Assembly: GCA_963732335.1 (NCBI GenBank)
Contig: CAVSZO010000033.1
Location: forward strand, 1-64,000
DNA: 64,000 nt
Source of the DNA: Desertimonas sp963732335
Lineage (GTDB): Bacteria; Actinomycetota; Acidimicrobiia; Acidimicrobiales; Ilumatobacteraceae
Direction: 5' to 3'
Shown here: positions 55,405-64,000 of the stretch, one piece after another
Layout: each line of letters begins with the position of its first letter
Numbering within the stretch: position 1 is the stretch's first letter
Position numbers and translations under genes: made by a program
Notes under the pieces: generated by a model
The model's database searches: none
Told to the model about the DNA's origin: nothing
What the model saw: the letters and a program-made list of their open reading frames with translations, nothing else

Positions 55405-55858
55405 CGCGCACCTCCCGAGATCTGCATCGGTCGGGCGCGAGTGCGCCGATTCTTCGTCGATGTCGAACGAGAAGACCGAATTCGGTCCGCTCAGTCGACA
55501 CCGTCGAAACTAGAAGCTTGCGCTTCTCGCGGATCTTGGCGGCCTTGCCGGTGCGGCCGCGGAGGTAGTACAGCTTGGCCCGGCGGACGTCGCCGCGCTT
55601 GACCACCTCGATCTTCGTGACGGTTGGCGTGTGCAGCGGGAACGTGCGCTCGACACCGACGCCGTAGCTCAGCTTGCGCACCGTGTAGGTCTCCTGCAGA
55701 CCACCACCCTGGCGGGCGATGACGTTGCCCTGGAAGACCTGGATGCGCTCCTTGCTGCCCTCGACGACGCGCACGTGGACCTTGACCTCGTCGCCGGGGG
55801 CGAAGTCCGGGACATCGTCTCGGAGCTGGTCGTTGTCGATGAGATCGGTGGCTTTCAT
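55292..55858 (-). CDS. rplS: 50S ribosomal protein L19, with an abnormal readthrough tail
   Basis: Residues 1-113 are L19: FAPGDEVKVHVRVVEGSKER, IQVFQGNVIARQGGGLQETY, VRKLSYGVGVERTFPLHTPT and VKRGDVRRAKLYYLRGRTGK. L19 normally ends with KIREKR. Here the frame goes on for about 75 Arg-rich residues into yraN. One base out of frame, a TAG at 55510-55512 follows directly after the KIREKR position, so a one-base indel probably hides the true stop. L19 sits at the 30S-50S interface. It follows trmD in the ffh-rpsP-khpA-rimM-trmD-rplS cluster. Confidence 0.9.
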   Translation of the reverse strand: MKATDLIDNDQLRDDVPDFAPGDEVKVHVRVVEGSKERIQVFQGNVIARQGGGLQETYTVRKLSYGVGVERTFPLHTPTVTKIEVVKRGDVRRAKLYYLRGRTGKAAKIREKRKLLVSTVSTERTEFGLLVRHRRRIGALAPDRCRSREVRDGCGTHRLRAAWRGAGGPVVRPEWLRRRGTQLALRNR

Positions 55859-55904
55859 GGAATGCGTCCTGAAGTGGCTGGAAGGTGCAGCGGCGGTGGG
55901 CCGG

Positions 55905-56644
55905 TCAAGGATACGGGACCGGCGGGAACTCTTCCAACAGGCGCCGTTCGGCTTCGGTGAGGCCGCCGCGTCGATCGATCAGGTCCGGACGCGTGGCGAT
56001 CGTCCGGTGCAACGCCTGGGCGTGGCGCCAGCGCTCGATCGCCGCCGTGGTTGCCGCTGAGCAACACGTCGGGGACCGACCATCCACGAAACGTCGCCGG
56101 TCGCGTGTACTGCGGCTCCTCGAGCAGGCCGCGTAGGCCGAAGCTCTCCGTCACCGGGCTGGCGTCGTTGCCCATCGCCCCGGGCAGCAGCCGGGTCACG
56201 GCGTCGATGACCACGCAGGCGGCGGCTTCGCCTCCGGAGAGCACGACGTCGCCGACGCTGAGCTCGCCGTCGACGAGATGCTCGCGCACCCGGTGGTCGA
56301 TCCCCTCGTAGCGACCGCACAACAGGGCGAAGCCCTCGCCAGCGGCAAGCTCGGCAGCAACGGCCTGATCGAACCGGCGGCCGCCCGGCCCGAGCAGGAG
56401 CAACGGTCGAACAGGCGTCGGCCGCCTCGACGGCGGCGAAGATCGGCTCGGCCTTCATCAGCATCCCGGCCCCGCCGCCAAACGGGGCGTCGTCGACCGT
56501 GCGGTGGATGTCCGTGGCGTGGTCGCGGATGTCGTGGCAGCGCAGGTCGAGCACCCCCGACTGGCGGGCCTTGCCGAGGAGACTCGCCGAGCAGAAGTCG
56601 TCGACCGAGGAGGGGAAGATCGTGAACACGTCGATCCTCATCAC
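55905..56644 (-). CDS. trmD: tRNA (guanine-N1-)-methyltransferase (frameshifted)
   Basis: TrmD methylates G37 of tRNAs with SAM and is essential. From ATG 56641 (or GTG 56644) the start MRIDVFTIFPSSVDDF and DDAPFGGGAGMLMKAEPIF are in one frame. After about 56400 the trefoil-knot part follows (LCGRYEGIDHRV, SVGDVVLSGGEAAACVVIDA, GNDASPVTESFGLRG). After about 56055 the C-terminal helices are in a third frame (RHAQALHRTIATRPDLI), stopping at 55905. The start overlaps the rimM stop. Because the gene is essential, the two breaks are most likely sequence errors. Confidence 0.9.
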
Positions 56645-57126
56645 TCGCCTTCCTCGTCGTCGAAGAGGCCGAGTGGAGGGTCGATGACGATCGTGCCGTC
56701 ACGGCGTTCGGTGACGAACACCACCGGCACGAGGGCACCCGAGTCGAGCTCGAGCAGGTCGGCCGCCGGGTTGTCGACGACCGCCACGCACATGCCCCGG
56801 GAGCGGCCAGAGACTTCGACGACCTCGGAGCCGATCAGCTCGTGGACCCAAAGCTCATCGGGGTCGTCGACCGGTTCTGCGTAGACCGTGGTGTTGGTGT
56901 AGCGCTGAGCGACCGACCGATCCTCGACCTCAGCCAGGGTGACGAGCCAACGGTCCTGATGTCGACGGGCGGCCACGACGGTGAGCCAGCCGTCGCCAGC
57001 GAACCAGCGAGCACCGGCGGCGACGCGTTCGGGCCGGTCGCTGGCCAGCTCGACGATGACGTCGCCACGCACGCCGTGAGCCCGACGGATCTGACCGATC
57101 TCGAGGAGCCCGGCCGGTCGAGCCAC
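56641..57126 (-). CDS. rimM: Ribosome maturation factor RimM
   Basis: A 161-residue protein that assists assembly of the 30S head with S19. It shows LLEIGQIRRAHGVRGDVIVE at the start, ARWFAGDGWLTVVAARRHQD, RSVAQRYTNTTVYAE and the C-terminal PRC barrel (LIGSEVVEVSGRSRGMCVAV, LLELDSGALVPVVFV). The frame is intact. It overlaps trmD by four bases and follows the KH-domain gene after 13 bases. Confidence 0.94.
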   Translation of the reverse strand: MARPAGLLEIGQIRRAHGVRGDVIVELASDRPERVAAGARWFAGDGWLTVVAARRHQDRWLVTLAEVEDRSVAQRYTNTTVYAEPVDDPDELWVHELIGSEVVEVSGRSRGMCVAVVDNPAADLLELDSGALVPVVFVTERRDGTIVIDPPLGLFDDEEGE

Positions 57127-57139
57127 GACTCGCGGAGCC

Positions 57140-57514
57140 TCAGTCGTCGACGAATTCGATGTCGACGTCGGTGTCGTCGCGAGCGGCGGCGGCGCGAACG
57201 ACGGTGCGAATGCTCTGGGCGGTGCGCCCGCGCCGACCGATCACGCGGCCAAGGTCGCCTGGGCCGACGCGTACGTCGAGACGGACGCGGCGGCCGTCGT
57301 CGGAGGTGTCGACGCGTACAGCGGCCGGGTCGTCGACGATCGAGCTGACGATGTGATGGAGGACGGCGGCGGCGGTGGGTGCGGCGGCGCGGTTGGCATC
57401 GTCGACGCGGTTGGCATCGTCGACGCGGTTGGCATCGTCGACGCGGTTGGCATCGTCGACGCGGTCGCCGTCATCGGCCCGATCGTCGAGCAGCTCGCCG
57501 GTGTCGTCGCTCAC
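57140..57514 (-). CDS. khpA: KhpA-type KH-domain RNA-binding protein with repeat insertion
   Basis: 124 residues from GTG 57514; upstream codons overlap rpsP and are not protein-like. The C-terminal KH domain is clear: VLHHIVSSIVDDPAAVRVDT, LDVRVGPGDLGRVIGRRGRT (GxxG loop GRRG) and AQSIRTVVRAAAARD. The N-terminal 45 residues are acidic and hold four copies of VDDANR encoded by an 18-base tandem repeat. KhpA proteins are usually about 75-80 residues, so the N-terminal extension is unusual. It lies between rpsP and rimM, its normal place. Confidence 0.9.
   Translation of the reverse strand: MSDDTGELLDDRADDGDRVDDANRVDDANRVDDANRVDDANRAAAPTAAAVLHHIVSSIVDDPAAVRVDTSDDGRRVRLDVRVGPGDLGRVIGRRGRTAQSIRTVVRAAAARDDTDVDIEFVDD
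57391..57462. repeat. Four exact tandem copies of an 18-bp unit inside khpA
   Basis: The unit GGTTGGCATCGTCGACGC is repeated without change at 57391-57408, 57409-57426, 57427-57444 and 57445-57462. On the coding strand it encodes the hexapeptide VDDANR, so copy number can vary without changing frame. Exact identity of the copies suggests recent slippage. Confidence 0.95.
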
Positions 57515-57516
57515 GC

Positions 57517-57786
57517 TCAGGAGCCCTTGGCCGCGCTGAACTGCTCCAACGCCCCGGAGATTTCCAGCAGCTTGCGCACGCGCTCGGTGGGCTGGGCGCC
57601 CTGCGTGAGCCACTTCACGGCCTTGTCGTTGTCAACCGACAGTGTCGACGGATCGGTCCGCGGGTTGTAGTGGCCGAGGATCTCGATGAACCGCCCATCG
57701 CGGGGCGAGCGGGAATCAGCGGCGACGATGCGGTACTCGGGCTGCTTGGTCTTACCGACTCGGGTCAGGCGCAGCTTCACTGCCAT
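57517..57786 (-). CDS. rpsP: 30S ribosomal protein S16
   Basis: An 89-residue protein with the conserved start AVKLRLTRVGKTKQPEYRIV, then AADSRSPRDGRFIEILGHYN, SVDNDKAVKWLTQGAQPTER and VRKLLEISG. It is part of the 30S body. The frame is intact, length normal. It is followed by khpA almost immediately and preceded by ffh on the same strand. Confidence 0.95.
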   Translation of the reverse strand: MAVKLRLTRVGKTKQPEYRIVAADSRSPRDGRFIEILGHYNPRTDPSTLSVDNDKAVKWLTQGAQPTERVRKLLEISGALEQFSAAKGS

Positions 57787-57869
57787 CTGTGGGATCCTTC
57801 TGGGTCGTCAAACGAACCATGCGAGGATAGCCGCCAGCAGCGCAAACGAGATCGTGCCGCTGCGGGGAT

Positions 57870-59285
57870 CTAACGCTTCGGCAGACCGGGGAGATCGCCG
57901 AGACCGAGGTCGCTGAGATCGCCGAGCTCGGAGAGGTCGGGCATCCCGCCACCGCGCATGCCGGCAAGCGCGCCGAGGCGTCCGGGGCGCTTGCCCTTGG
58001 TGCCGAGCCCACCGAAGCGCTTCATCATCTTCTGCATCTCTGAGAACTGCTTGACCAGGCGGTTGACATCGGTCGGCGACGTTCCCGAGCCGAGGGCGAT
58101 GCGATTGCGACGTGACCCGTTGATGATCTGTGGCGTCACCCGCTCCTCGGGAGTCATCGAGCGAATGATCGCCTCAACCGGACGGAGCGCGTCGTCGTCG
58201 ACCTCGGCGCCCTTCAGCTCCTTGGGCATGCCCGGCATCATCTTCAGCAGGCCGCCGAGCGGGCCCATCTTCTTGAGCTGCTGCATTTGGGCGAGGAAGT
58301 CGTCGAGGGTGAACTGCCCCTCGAGCAGCTTGGTGGCCGCTTCCTCGGCCTCCTCCTTCTCGAAGGCCTGCTCGGCCTGCTCGATGAGCGTGAGCATGTC
58401 GCCCATCCCGAGGATCCGTCCGGCCATGCGGTCGGGGTGGAACTGCTCGAACGCATCGAGTTTCTCCCCCGTCGAGGCGAAGGCGATCGGCTTGCCGATG
58501 ACCTCCTTGACGCTGAGGGCTGCGCCCCCGCGAGCGTCGCCATCCAGCTTCGACAGGATCACGCCGTCGATCGCCAGCGTGTCGTTGAACGCCACGGCGG
58601 TGTTGACGGCATCCTGGCCGGTCATCGCATCGATCACCAGGAACGTGTAGTGCGGCGCGACGGCACCGGAGATGAGGCGGACCTGCTCCATCATCTCGGC
58701 GTCGATGGCGAGCCGTCCGGCGGTGTCGACGATGCACACGTCGCGGCCCAGGCGGCGGGCTTCAGCGAGACCGCGGGCGGAGGTGATCACCGGGTCGTCG
58801 GGTTCCGAGAAGACTGGCACGTCGATGCGCCGCCCGAGGGTGCGCAGCTGTTCGACCGCAGCCGGGCGCTGGAGGTCGGCGCCGACAAGCAGCGGGTTGC
58901 GGCCCTGGGCCTTGAACCAGCGGGCCAACTTCGCCGCCGCAGTCGTCTTGCCCGAGCCCTGCAGCCCGGCCATCAACACGACCGTCGGCGGACGGCTGGC
59001 GTAGGTGATCTTGAGCGACTCGCCGCCGAGGATGCGGGTCAGCTCACCGTTGACGATCTTGACGACCTGCTGGCCGGGATCGAGCACCTGTGACCGGGTG
59101 GCACCGATCGCCTCGACGCGGATGCGCTCGACGACTTCACGGGTGACCCCGACGTTGACGTCGGCATCGAGGAGGGCGGCGCGGATCTCCCGCAGGATCT
59201 CCTCGACGTCGGCTTCGGTCAATCGGCCCTTGCCACGGAGGCGCTTGACGATGCCGTCGAGGCGGTTGGACAGGTTCTCGAACAT
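57870..59285 (-). CDS. ffh: Signal recognition particle protein Ffh
   Basis: 471 residues from ATG 59285; the frame is open further upstream but that part is not conserved. The N domain (MFENLSNRLDGIVKRLRGKG) is followed by the GTPase G domain: G1 AGLQGSGKTTAAAKLARWF, DLQRPAAVEQL, DTAGRLAIDAEMM, and SKLDGDARGGAAL. The C-terminal M domain is Met-rich (MQQLKKMGPLGGLLKMMPGM, IINGSRRNRIALGSG) and binds 4.5S RNA and signal sequences. It works with FtsY, encoded at 61102. The frame is intact. Confidence 0.96.
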   Translation of the reverse strand: MFENLSNRLDGIVKRLRGKGRLTEADVEEILREIRAALLDADVNVGVTREVVERIRVEAIGATRSQVLDPGQQVVKIVNGELTRILGGESLKITYASRPPTVVLMAGLQGSGKTTAAAKLARWFKAQGRNPLLVGADLQRPAAVEQLRTLGRRIDVPVFSEPDDPVITSARGLAEARRLGRDVCIVDTAGRLAIDAEMMEQVRLISGAVAPHYTFLVIDAMTGQDAVNTAVAFNDTLAIDGVILSKLDGDARGGAALSVKEVIGKPIAFASTGEKLDAFEQFHPDRMAGRILGMGDMLTLIEQAEQAFEKEEAEEAATKLLEGQFTLDDFLAQMQQLKKMGPLGGLLKMMPGMPKELKGAEVDDDALRPVEAIIRSMTPEERVTPQIINGSRRNRIALGSGTSPTDVNRLVKQFSEMQKMMKRFGGLGTKGKRPGRLGALAGMRGGGMPDLSELGDLSDLGLGDLPGLPKR

Positions 59286-59407
59286 TGCCGTGCAGAGGGT
59301 ACCGGCGCCCTGCGACCCCCGCCCGCTCGCACGATTTCCAGCACAAAGCTCACTGGGGACGAGAAAACTGCGTCCCTGGGCGCTTTGTGCGCGTTTGGCG
59401 CGTTTGT

Positions 59408-59420
59408 TTAGCAACGCTAA
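59408..59420. promoter_or_regulatory. Palindromic operator candidate before the MarR gene
   Basis: TTAGCAACGCTAA is a perfect palindrome (TTAGC-N3-GCTAA) ending on the A of the ATG at 59420. A further GCTAA half-site lies near 59430-59434. MarR-family proteins typically bind such short palindromes over their own promoter, so this is a plausible autoregulatory site. Confidence 0.55.
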
Positions 59421-59888
59421 TGAGCTATGCTAACGATGTGCCTGCAAGCGCGCTGATCAGCAACGACGTCGATGACGAGCTCGTCGCTGGGCTGCGTGTT
59501 GGGGTCATGCGGCTCGCCCGGCGGCTGCGCCTGGAACGCAGCGGCAGCGATCTGACGCTCACTCAACTGTCCGCCCTCGGCACCCTGTCCCGTTACGGCG
59601 ACCTCACCATCGGAGAGCTGGCGGCGATCGAGAAGGTCAAGCCACCGTCTGATGACGCGGACCGTCAACTTCCTCCAAGAGGCCGGACTCGTCACCCGGG
59701 CATCCCACGAGACCGACGGGCGCCAGGTCGTGGTCGGACTCACCGATCACGCCCGAGCGGTGCTCGACGAGGACCGCCGGCGCCGGGACGCCTGGCTCGC
59801 CCTCCATCTCGCCGAGCTCCAGGCCGACGAACGTGATCTGTTGCGCGCGGTCGCGCCACTCCTCGACCGCATGGCCAGCGAAGCGTGA
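59420..59888 (+). CDS. MarR-family transcriptional regulator (frameshifted)
   Basis: About 155 residues. The first frame reads VGVMRLARRLRLERSGSDLT and LTQLSALGTLSRYGDLTIGE. A single extra base near 59646 shifts it to SMTRTVNFLQEAGLVTRASH and QVVVGLTDHARAVLDED to the stop 59886-59888. The winged HTH is complete once the frames are joined. ATG 59420 or GTG 59438 may be the start; the palindrome at 59408 argues for the downstream GTG if it is the operator. The stop overlaps the MFS start, a typical repressor-exporter pair. Confidence 0.83.
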
Positions 59889-61166
59889 AGACGACGTTCG
59901 CCGCGTTGCGGATCCGCAACTACCGGCTCTTCGCAGCCGGCTCGCTCGTGTCCAACACGGGGAGCTGGATGCAGCGCGTCGCCCAGGACTGGCTCGTGCT
60001 CGCCCTCACTGGCAGCGCCGGCGCCCTCGGGCTGACGACCGGGCTGCAGTTCCTGCCGATCTTGCTGTTCTCTCCCATCGCCGGGGTGATCGCTGATCGC
60101 TTCTCCAAGCGGTCGGTGATGATGGTGACGCAAGTCGCCATGTCGACGACGGCCGCCGCCCTCGGAGTGCTGGCGGTCACCGGACTCGCCCAGGCCTGGC
60201 ACGTCTACGTCATCGCCTTCGCCTTCGGCAGCGCTGCGGCATTCGACACACCGGCCCGTCAGGCGTTCGTCAACGAGATGGTCGGGCGCGACACGCTCAC
60301 CAACGCCGTTGCCCTCAACTCGGCCTCGTTCAACCTCGGACGGATGATCGGCCCAGCGGTGGCCGGCGGTGTCATCGCCCTGCTCGGGTCAGGCGTCGAG
60401 CGCCAGCGGATGGGTGATCCTGCTCAACAGCACGACCTATCTCGCCGTGCTCGTCGCCCTCAAGCGCATGCGCAGTGAGGAGCTGCACCCGGTCCCACCG
60501 CTCCCTCGGGCCAAGGGGCAGCTGCGCGACGGGATCGCCTACGTCCGTTCGCGGCCGGACATCATGTTGGTGATGGCGATCCTCGCCTGCGCGGGGACGT
60601 TCGGCTTCAACTTTCAGATGACCATCGCGTTGATGGCGACAGAGGTCTATGGAAAGGGCGCCAGGGAGTACGGCATCCTCGGTTCCATCCTCGCCATCGG
60701 TTCGTTGACTGGCGCGTTGATCGCCGCGCGACGAGCCTCGTCGAGCCAGCGGCTCGTCGTCACGTCCGCCATCGCGTTCGGTCTCGTCACCCTCGCCGCC
60801 GGATTGATGCCCACCTACCTGACATTCGCTCTGATCCTGCCGGTCGCCGGGATCACATCGATGACGTTGATGACCGCCGCCAACTCGTTCGTTCAGATGG
60901 CGGCCGACCCGGCGATGCGCGGCCGGGTCCTGGCCCTCTACCTCGCCGTCTTCATGGGCGGCACACCCGTCGGTGCACCGCTGCTCGGCTGGATTGCTGA
61001 ACACGCCGGAGCGCGTTGGACGTTGATCGGCGGTGGTGGGATCACCGCCCTCGGGACGTTGCTCATCGCCGCCTACGCCGCTCATCGCCGGGGGCTGGTG
61101 CTCACCCGATACGTCGGATTCGGCCGCCAACGCCAGCCCGACTACACCCCCGTCGTCGCCGACTGA
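59885..61166 (+). CDS. MFS transporter, DHA3/EntS-like (frameshifted)
   Basis: About 426 residues with 12 TM helices, starting at GTG 59885 coupled to the MarR stop. It reads FAALRIRNYRLFAAGSLVSN, TGSWMQRVAQDWLVLALTGS and the motif A-like IADRFSKRSVMMVTQVAM. Near 60395 the frame changes and goes on through WVILLNSTTYLAVLVALKRM and PVGAPLLGWIAEHAGARW. The DHA3 group exports macrolides, siderophores and other compounds. It is probably controlled by the upstream MarR regulator. It converges with ftsY, the two frames overlapping by 65 bases. Confidence 0.85.
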
Positions 61167-62337
61167 GGTCGCGTCCTCGATCTGGGCGCAGATCCTTACG
61201 AATCCCGCAAGGAGGGGTGCCGCAGATCGACGGAATCAGGCGAGCGTCGAAGAGAGCGTCCACGAACTCGTCGGGGTCGAACGGCACGAGGTCACCGAGC
61301 GACTCGCCGAGACCGACGAGCTTGATGGGGATCCCCAACTCGGTCTCCACGGCGAACACGATCCCCCCCTTGGCCGAACCGTCCAGCTTGGTGAGCACGA
61401 CGCCCGTGAGCTGGGTGGCCTCGCCGAACTCGCGGGCCTGGGCGAGGCCGTTCTGCCCCGTCGTGGCGTCGATCACGAGCAACGACTCGGTGACCGTGCC
61501 TGCGCCCTGTTCGGCGACACGGCGGACCTTGCGCAGCTCCTCCATCAGGTTCGTCTTCGTGTGCAGCCGGCCGGCCGTGTCGGCCAGGACGAGATCGAGA
61601 TCACGCGACGCGGCCCGCTCGATGGCGTCGAACACGACAGCGCTCGGGTCCCCTCCCTCGCTGCCGCGGACGAGCTCGACCCCCGCCCGCTCGGCCCACG
61701 TCGTCAGCTGCTCAGCGGCAGCGGCGCGGAATGTGTCGCCGGCGGCGAGCAATACGCGGCGACCGGCGGCGACCTGTTGGTTGGCGACCTTGCCGATGCT
61801 CGTCGTCTTGCCGACGCCGTTGACACCGACGAACAGCCAGACGTTGGGTCGACGATCCGCATCGAAGTGGAGGGAGCGATCGGTGCCGGCGAGGCGCCCC
61901 TTCATTTCCTGGTGCAGGGCGTCGAGGAGCTGTTCGGGCTCGGTGATGTCCTTCGCTTTCACGGCCGCACGCAGCCCGTCGAGCAGGTCGGTCGTGACAC
62001 CGAGCCCGACGTCGGCACGCAGCAACGCCTCCTCGAGGTCGTCCCATGTGGCATCGGTGATGCCGCCGCGGCTGACAACGCCGGCGAACGCACCGGCGAA
62101 GGCGGCACGGGCCCGGGCGAGGCGGCCGCGGAAGGTCGGTACTTCGACGAACTCTGCCTCGGGCTCGAGAACGGCGGTCGCCGCCGGCGATGCCGGCTGG
62201 GGAGGGCGCTCGACCCTGCTGGGCGCTGGCGCTGGAGGCAGCCCCGTCGACTGCGCGGCACGACGGCGGTTCCACACCAGGACGCCGATGCCGAAGACGA
62301 TGACGACGGCGATGAGGACGAGGAAGATCCACTCCAT
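61102..62337 (-). CDS. ftsY: Signal recognition particle receptor FtsY
   Basis: A 411-residue frame. An N-terminal TM helix (IFLVLIAVVIVFGIGVLVW) and a linker precede the NG GTPase: RADVGLGVTTDLLDGLR, G1 VGVNGVGKTTSIGKVANQQ, GDTFRAAAAEQL, DTAGRLHTKTNLM, TKLDGSAKGGIVFA, and the C-terminal GLGESLGDLVPFDPDEFV. FtsY docks the ribosome-SRP complex on the membrane. After ALFDA the frame adds 46 Arg-rich residues that are not part of the family. A TGA in another frame directly after this point suggests the true stop was hidden by an indel. Confidence 0.94.
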   Translation of the reverse strand: MEWIFLVLIAVVIVFGIGVLVWNRRRAAQSTGLPPAPAPSRVERPPQPASPAATAVLEPEAEFVEVPTFRGRLARARAAFAGAFAGVVSRGGITDATWDDLEEALLRADVGLGVTTDLLDGLRAAVKAKDITEPEQLLDALHQEMKGRLAGTDRSLHFDADRRPNVWLFVGVNGVGKTTSIGKVANQQVAAGRRVLLAAGDTFRAAAAEQLTTWAERAGVELVRGSEGGDPSAVVFDAIERAASRDLDLVLADTAGRLHTKTNLMEELRKVRRVAEQGAGTVTESLLVIDATTGQNGLAQAREFGEATQLTGVVLTKLDGSAKGGIVFAVETELGIPIKLVGLGESLGDLVPFDPDEFVDALFDARLIPSICGTPPCGIRKDLRPDRGRDLSRRRRGCSRAGVGGRIRRIG

Positions 62338-62366
62338 CGCCGCCCGACGCTACCGACGCGTCGACG

Positions 62367-64000
62367 TCAGGAGGGCACGGAAGCGCGCTCGGAGATCACT
62401 TTGGAGCTGCCGCCGGGCTGCATCGTGACACCGAACAGGCAGTCGGCGGCCTCCATCGTGCGCTTCTGGTGGCTGACGACGAGCAGCTGCGCCTCCTCCC
62501 GGAACTCGGCGACGAGCGCCAGGAATCGATGGAGGTTGACGATCGTCGAGAGCGGCCTCGACCTCGTCCATGACGTAGAAGGGGGAGGGCCGGCTGCGGA
62601 ACACGGCGAACAGGAACGCCAGCGCTGTGAGGCTGCGCTCGCCACCTGAGAGCAGCGACAGCTTCTTCACGTTCTTGCCGCCCGGCCTGGCCTCGACCTC
62701 GACACCAGTCTCGAGCAGGTCGTCGGGCTGAGTGAGCACGAGCCGTCCCGTACCACCCGGGAACAGGTTGGTGAAGAGGGCCGCGAAGTGGTCGGCAACG
62801 TCGGCGTAGGCCGCGGCGAACACGGTTTGGATCTCGTGGTCGACGGCCTTGATCACCCGGGTCAGCTCGCGCCGGGTGGTCCGGACGTCCTCGAGCTGCT
62901 CATCGAGGAAGGCGTGGCGCTGCTGCAGCTCGGTGAACTCCTCGAGTGCCAGCGGGTTGATCGGCCCGAGCAGGCGCAGCTCACGATCCAGCTCTCGAAC
63001 GCGGGCCTGAGGGGTGACCCCCTCGGGCAGCTCCGGGGCTGTGGCGGCCTCGGCGACCTCCGGCTCGACGTCACAGTCGTGGCGCAGCATCTCGACGGCC
63101 GACTCCACCCTGAGCCGGGCTTCAGCCTCCTCGACTTCGGACCGGCGCGCCCGTTCGCGTACCTCGTCGAGCTGGCGTTCGACGAGACGGCGCCGGTTGC
63201 GCCTGTCTTCGAGTCGGGCCGACAGGGCAACAACCTGCTCGCCGTGATGCTGTCGCCGCTCGGACAGATCGGCGTGCAACCGATCGATCGTGACGCGTTT
63301 GGCATCGACGAAGCCGGCCAGCCGTCCGAGGGCGGTGAGGACGCGTTCGATGGACGTACGACGCTGCTCGGCGTTCGCTCTCGCTTCGGCATCGGCAACC
63401 AGGCGTCGTTCCGTCTCGCCGAGTCGCTGCTCGAGAACGTCAGCCCGCTCCCGCAAGGTGGCCGCGCGCACCTCGAGATCGCGCCGCCTGCCGCCGAGCA
63501 CAGCGGCGCGAGCATCGAGCCCGGCGCGCAGCTCGTGGTGGGTGCGCGCCACCTCGGCCTCGGCGGACTCGCCTGCTTCGAGCTCGGGCATCACCGACTC
63601 CAACTCGGCGATGCGTCGCCGTTCGGTGCCGAGGGCGTCGGCGAGCTCGTCGCAGCGAGCCACCAGCGGCTCTAGCTCGACGGCGATCTCGCGCCGTTCT
63701 GCTTGCACCCGGGCGAGCTCTTCGGAGGCCGCCGTGAACCGCTGATCGTTGGCTTCCAGGCGCTCAGCGACCTCGGCAGCGTGGCGGCGCGCCGCCACAT
63801 CGGCGCTGCACGCCGTCGCCTCGTCGGCGCGGGCTTGGACCAGCGACCGCTCGGCAGCGGCACGCCGGGCTTGCGCCTCCTCCAAGGCGGCGGCGGTGAT
63901 ACCACCCGCCGCGGCACTGACGCGCCACGACGACGACCTGAGGTGATCTCCGGCAGGAGTGACGATGATGGCATCGGGGTGCGCGGCGGCTGCTGCTGGC
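62367..64000 (-). CDS. smc: Chromosome partition protein SMC, C-terminal part (runs off the window; frameshifted)
   Basis: About 545 C-terminal residues. The frame enters at the right edge with part of the hinge (HPDAIIVTPAGDHL), then the second long coiled coil (ARRAAAERSLVQARADEATA and on), the descending helix LRLLGPINPLALEEFTELQQ, the ABC signature LSLLSGGERSLTALAFLFAV and Walker B FYVMDEVEAALDD. Near 62545 the frame changes and the last segment AQLLVVSHQKRTMEAADCLF (H-loop) ends at 62367. SMC organises the chromosome with ScpA/ScpB. Because the gene is normally essential or important, the break is probably a sequence error. Confidence 0.92.

Noticed and set aside
1..64000. CRISPR array, rRNA operon, biosynthetic gene cluster or secretion system
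   Set aside because: No spaced direct-repeat array, no rRNA-like sequence, no NRPS/PKS-type genes and no coupling protein or type IV secretion genes are visible.

Overview
The window is GC-rich, densely coded DNA with many GTG starts, typical of an actinobacterium. The block smc-ftsY / ffh-rpsP-khpA-rimM-trmD-rplS-yraN, the F420-type enzymes and the long STAND/LuxR regulators suggest an environmental lineage of the Acidimicrobiia type. That placement is inferred from gene content only.

Layout: (1) 1-5.1 kb is a signalling locus: a broken sensor histidine kinase, a receiver protein, a receiver/cyclase/LuxR fusion, then an EamA transporter fused to a cyclic-nucleotide-binding domain. (2) 5.1-12.7 kb is a decayed accessory zone: DUF4242, a TetR remnant, a half ABC exporter, YceI, an F420-reductase-like protein, and an IS1182-type element abutting a DUF5996 gene, both lacking their N-termini at the junction. 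(3) 12.7-31.1 kb carries a GH65 enzyme, a large LuxR regulator and a redox/detoxification set (aldo/keto reductases, hydrolases, MMPL and DHA2 exporters, TetR, thioesterase, quinone reductase, cupin). Several genes there survive only as 5' stubs or fragments. (4) 31.7-38.5 kb looks like an integrative mobilizable element: MobF relaxase, two excisionase-like HTH proteins, a HigB/HigA-type toxin-antitoxin pair and a tyrosine integrase, ending at a 3' fragment of tRNA-Lys(CTT). (5) 38.6-49.9 kb holds two small unknown ORFs, an HNH nuclease, a second LuxR/STAND regulator, a coupled OsmC / FAD oxidoreductase / SBP56 operon, and then pirin, a MalY-type C-S lyase, DUF2889 and GNAT genes. SBP56 plus C-S lyase suggest handling of volatile organosulfur compounds. 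(6) 49.8-64 kb is core chromosome: psuG, a TrmA-like RNA methyltransferase, rpe, an amidohydrolase, the yraN-rplS-trmD-rimM-khpA-rpsP-ffh group, a MarR/MFS pair, ftsY and the C-terminal part of smc.

About 25 genes are split by single frameshifts, including essential trmD and smc. I read most of these as base-level sequence errors, so composite coordinates are given with the approximate break points. Truncations that remove tens to hundreds of residues (ABC, SDR, AKR, deazaflavin nitroreductase, DUF302) cannot be explained this way and look like real gene decay.
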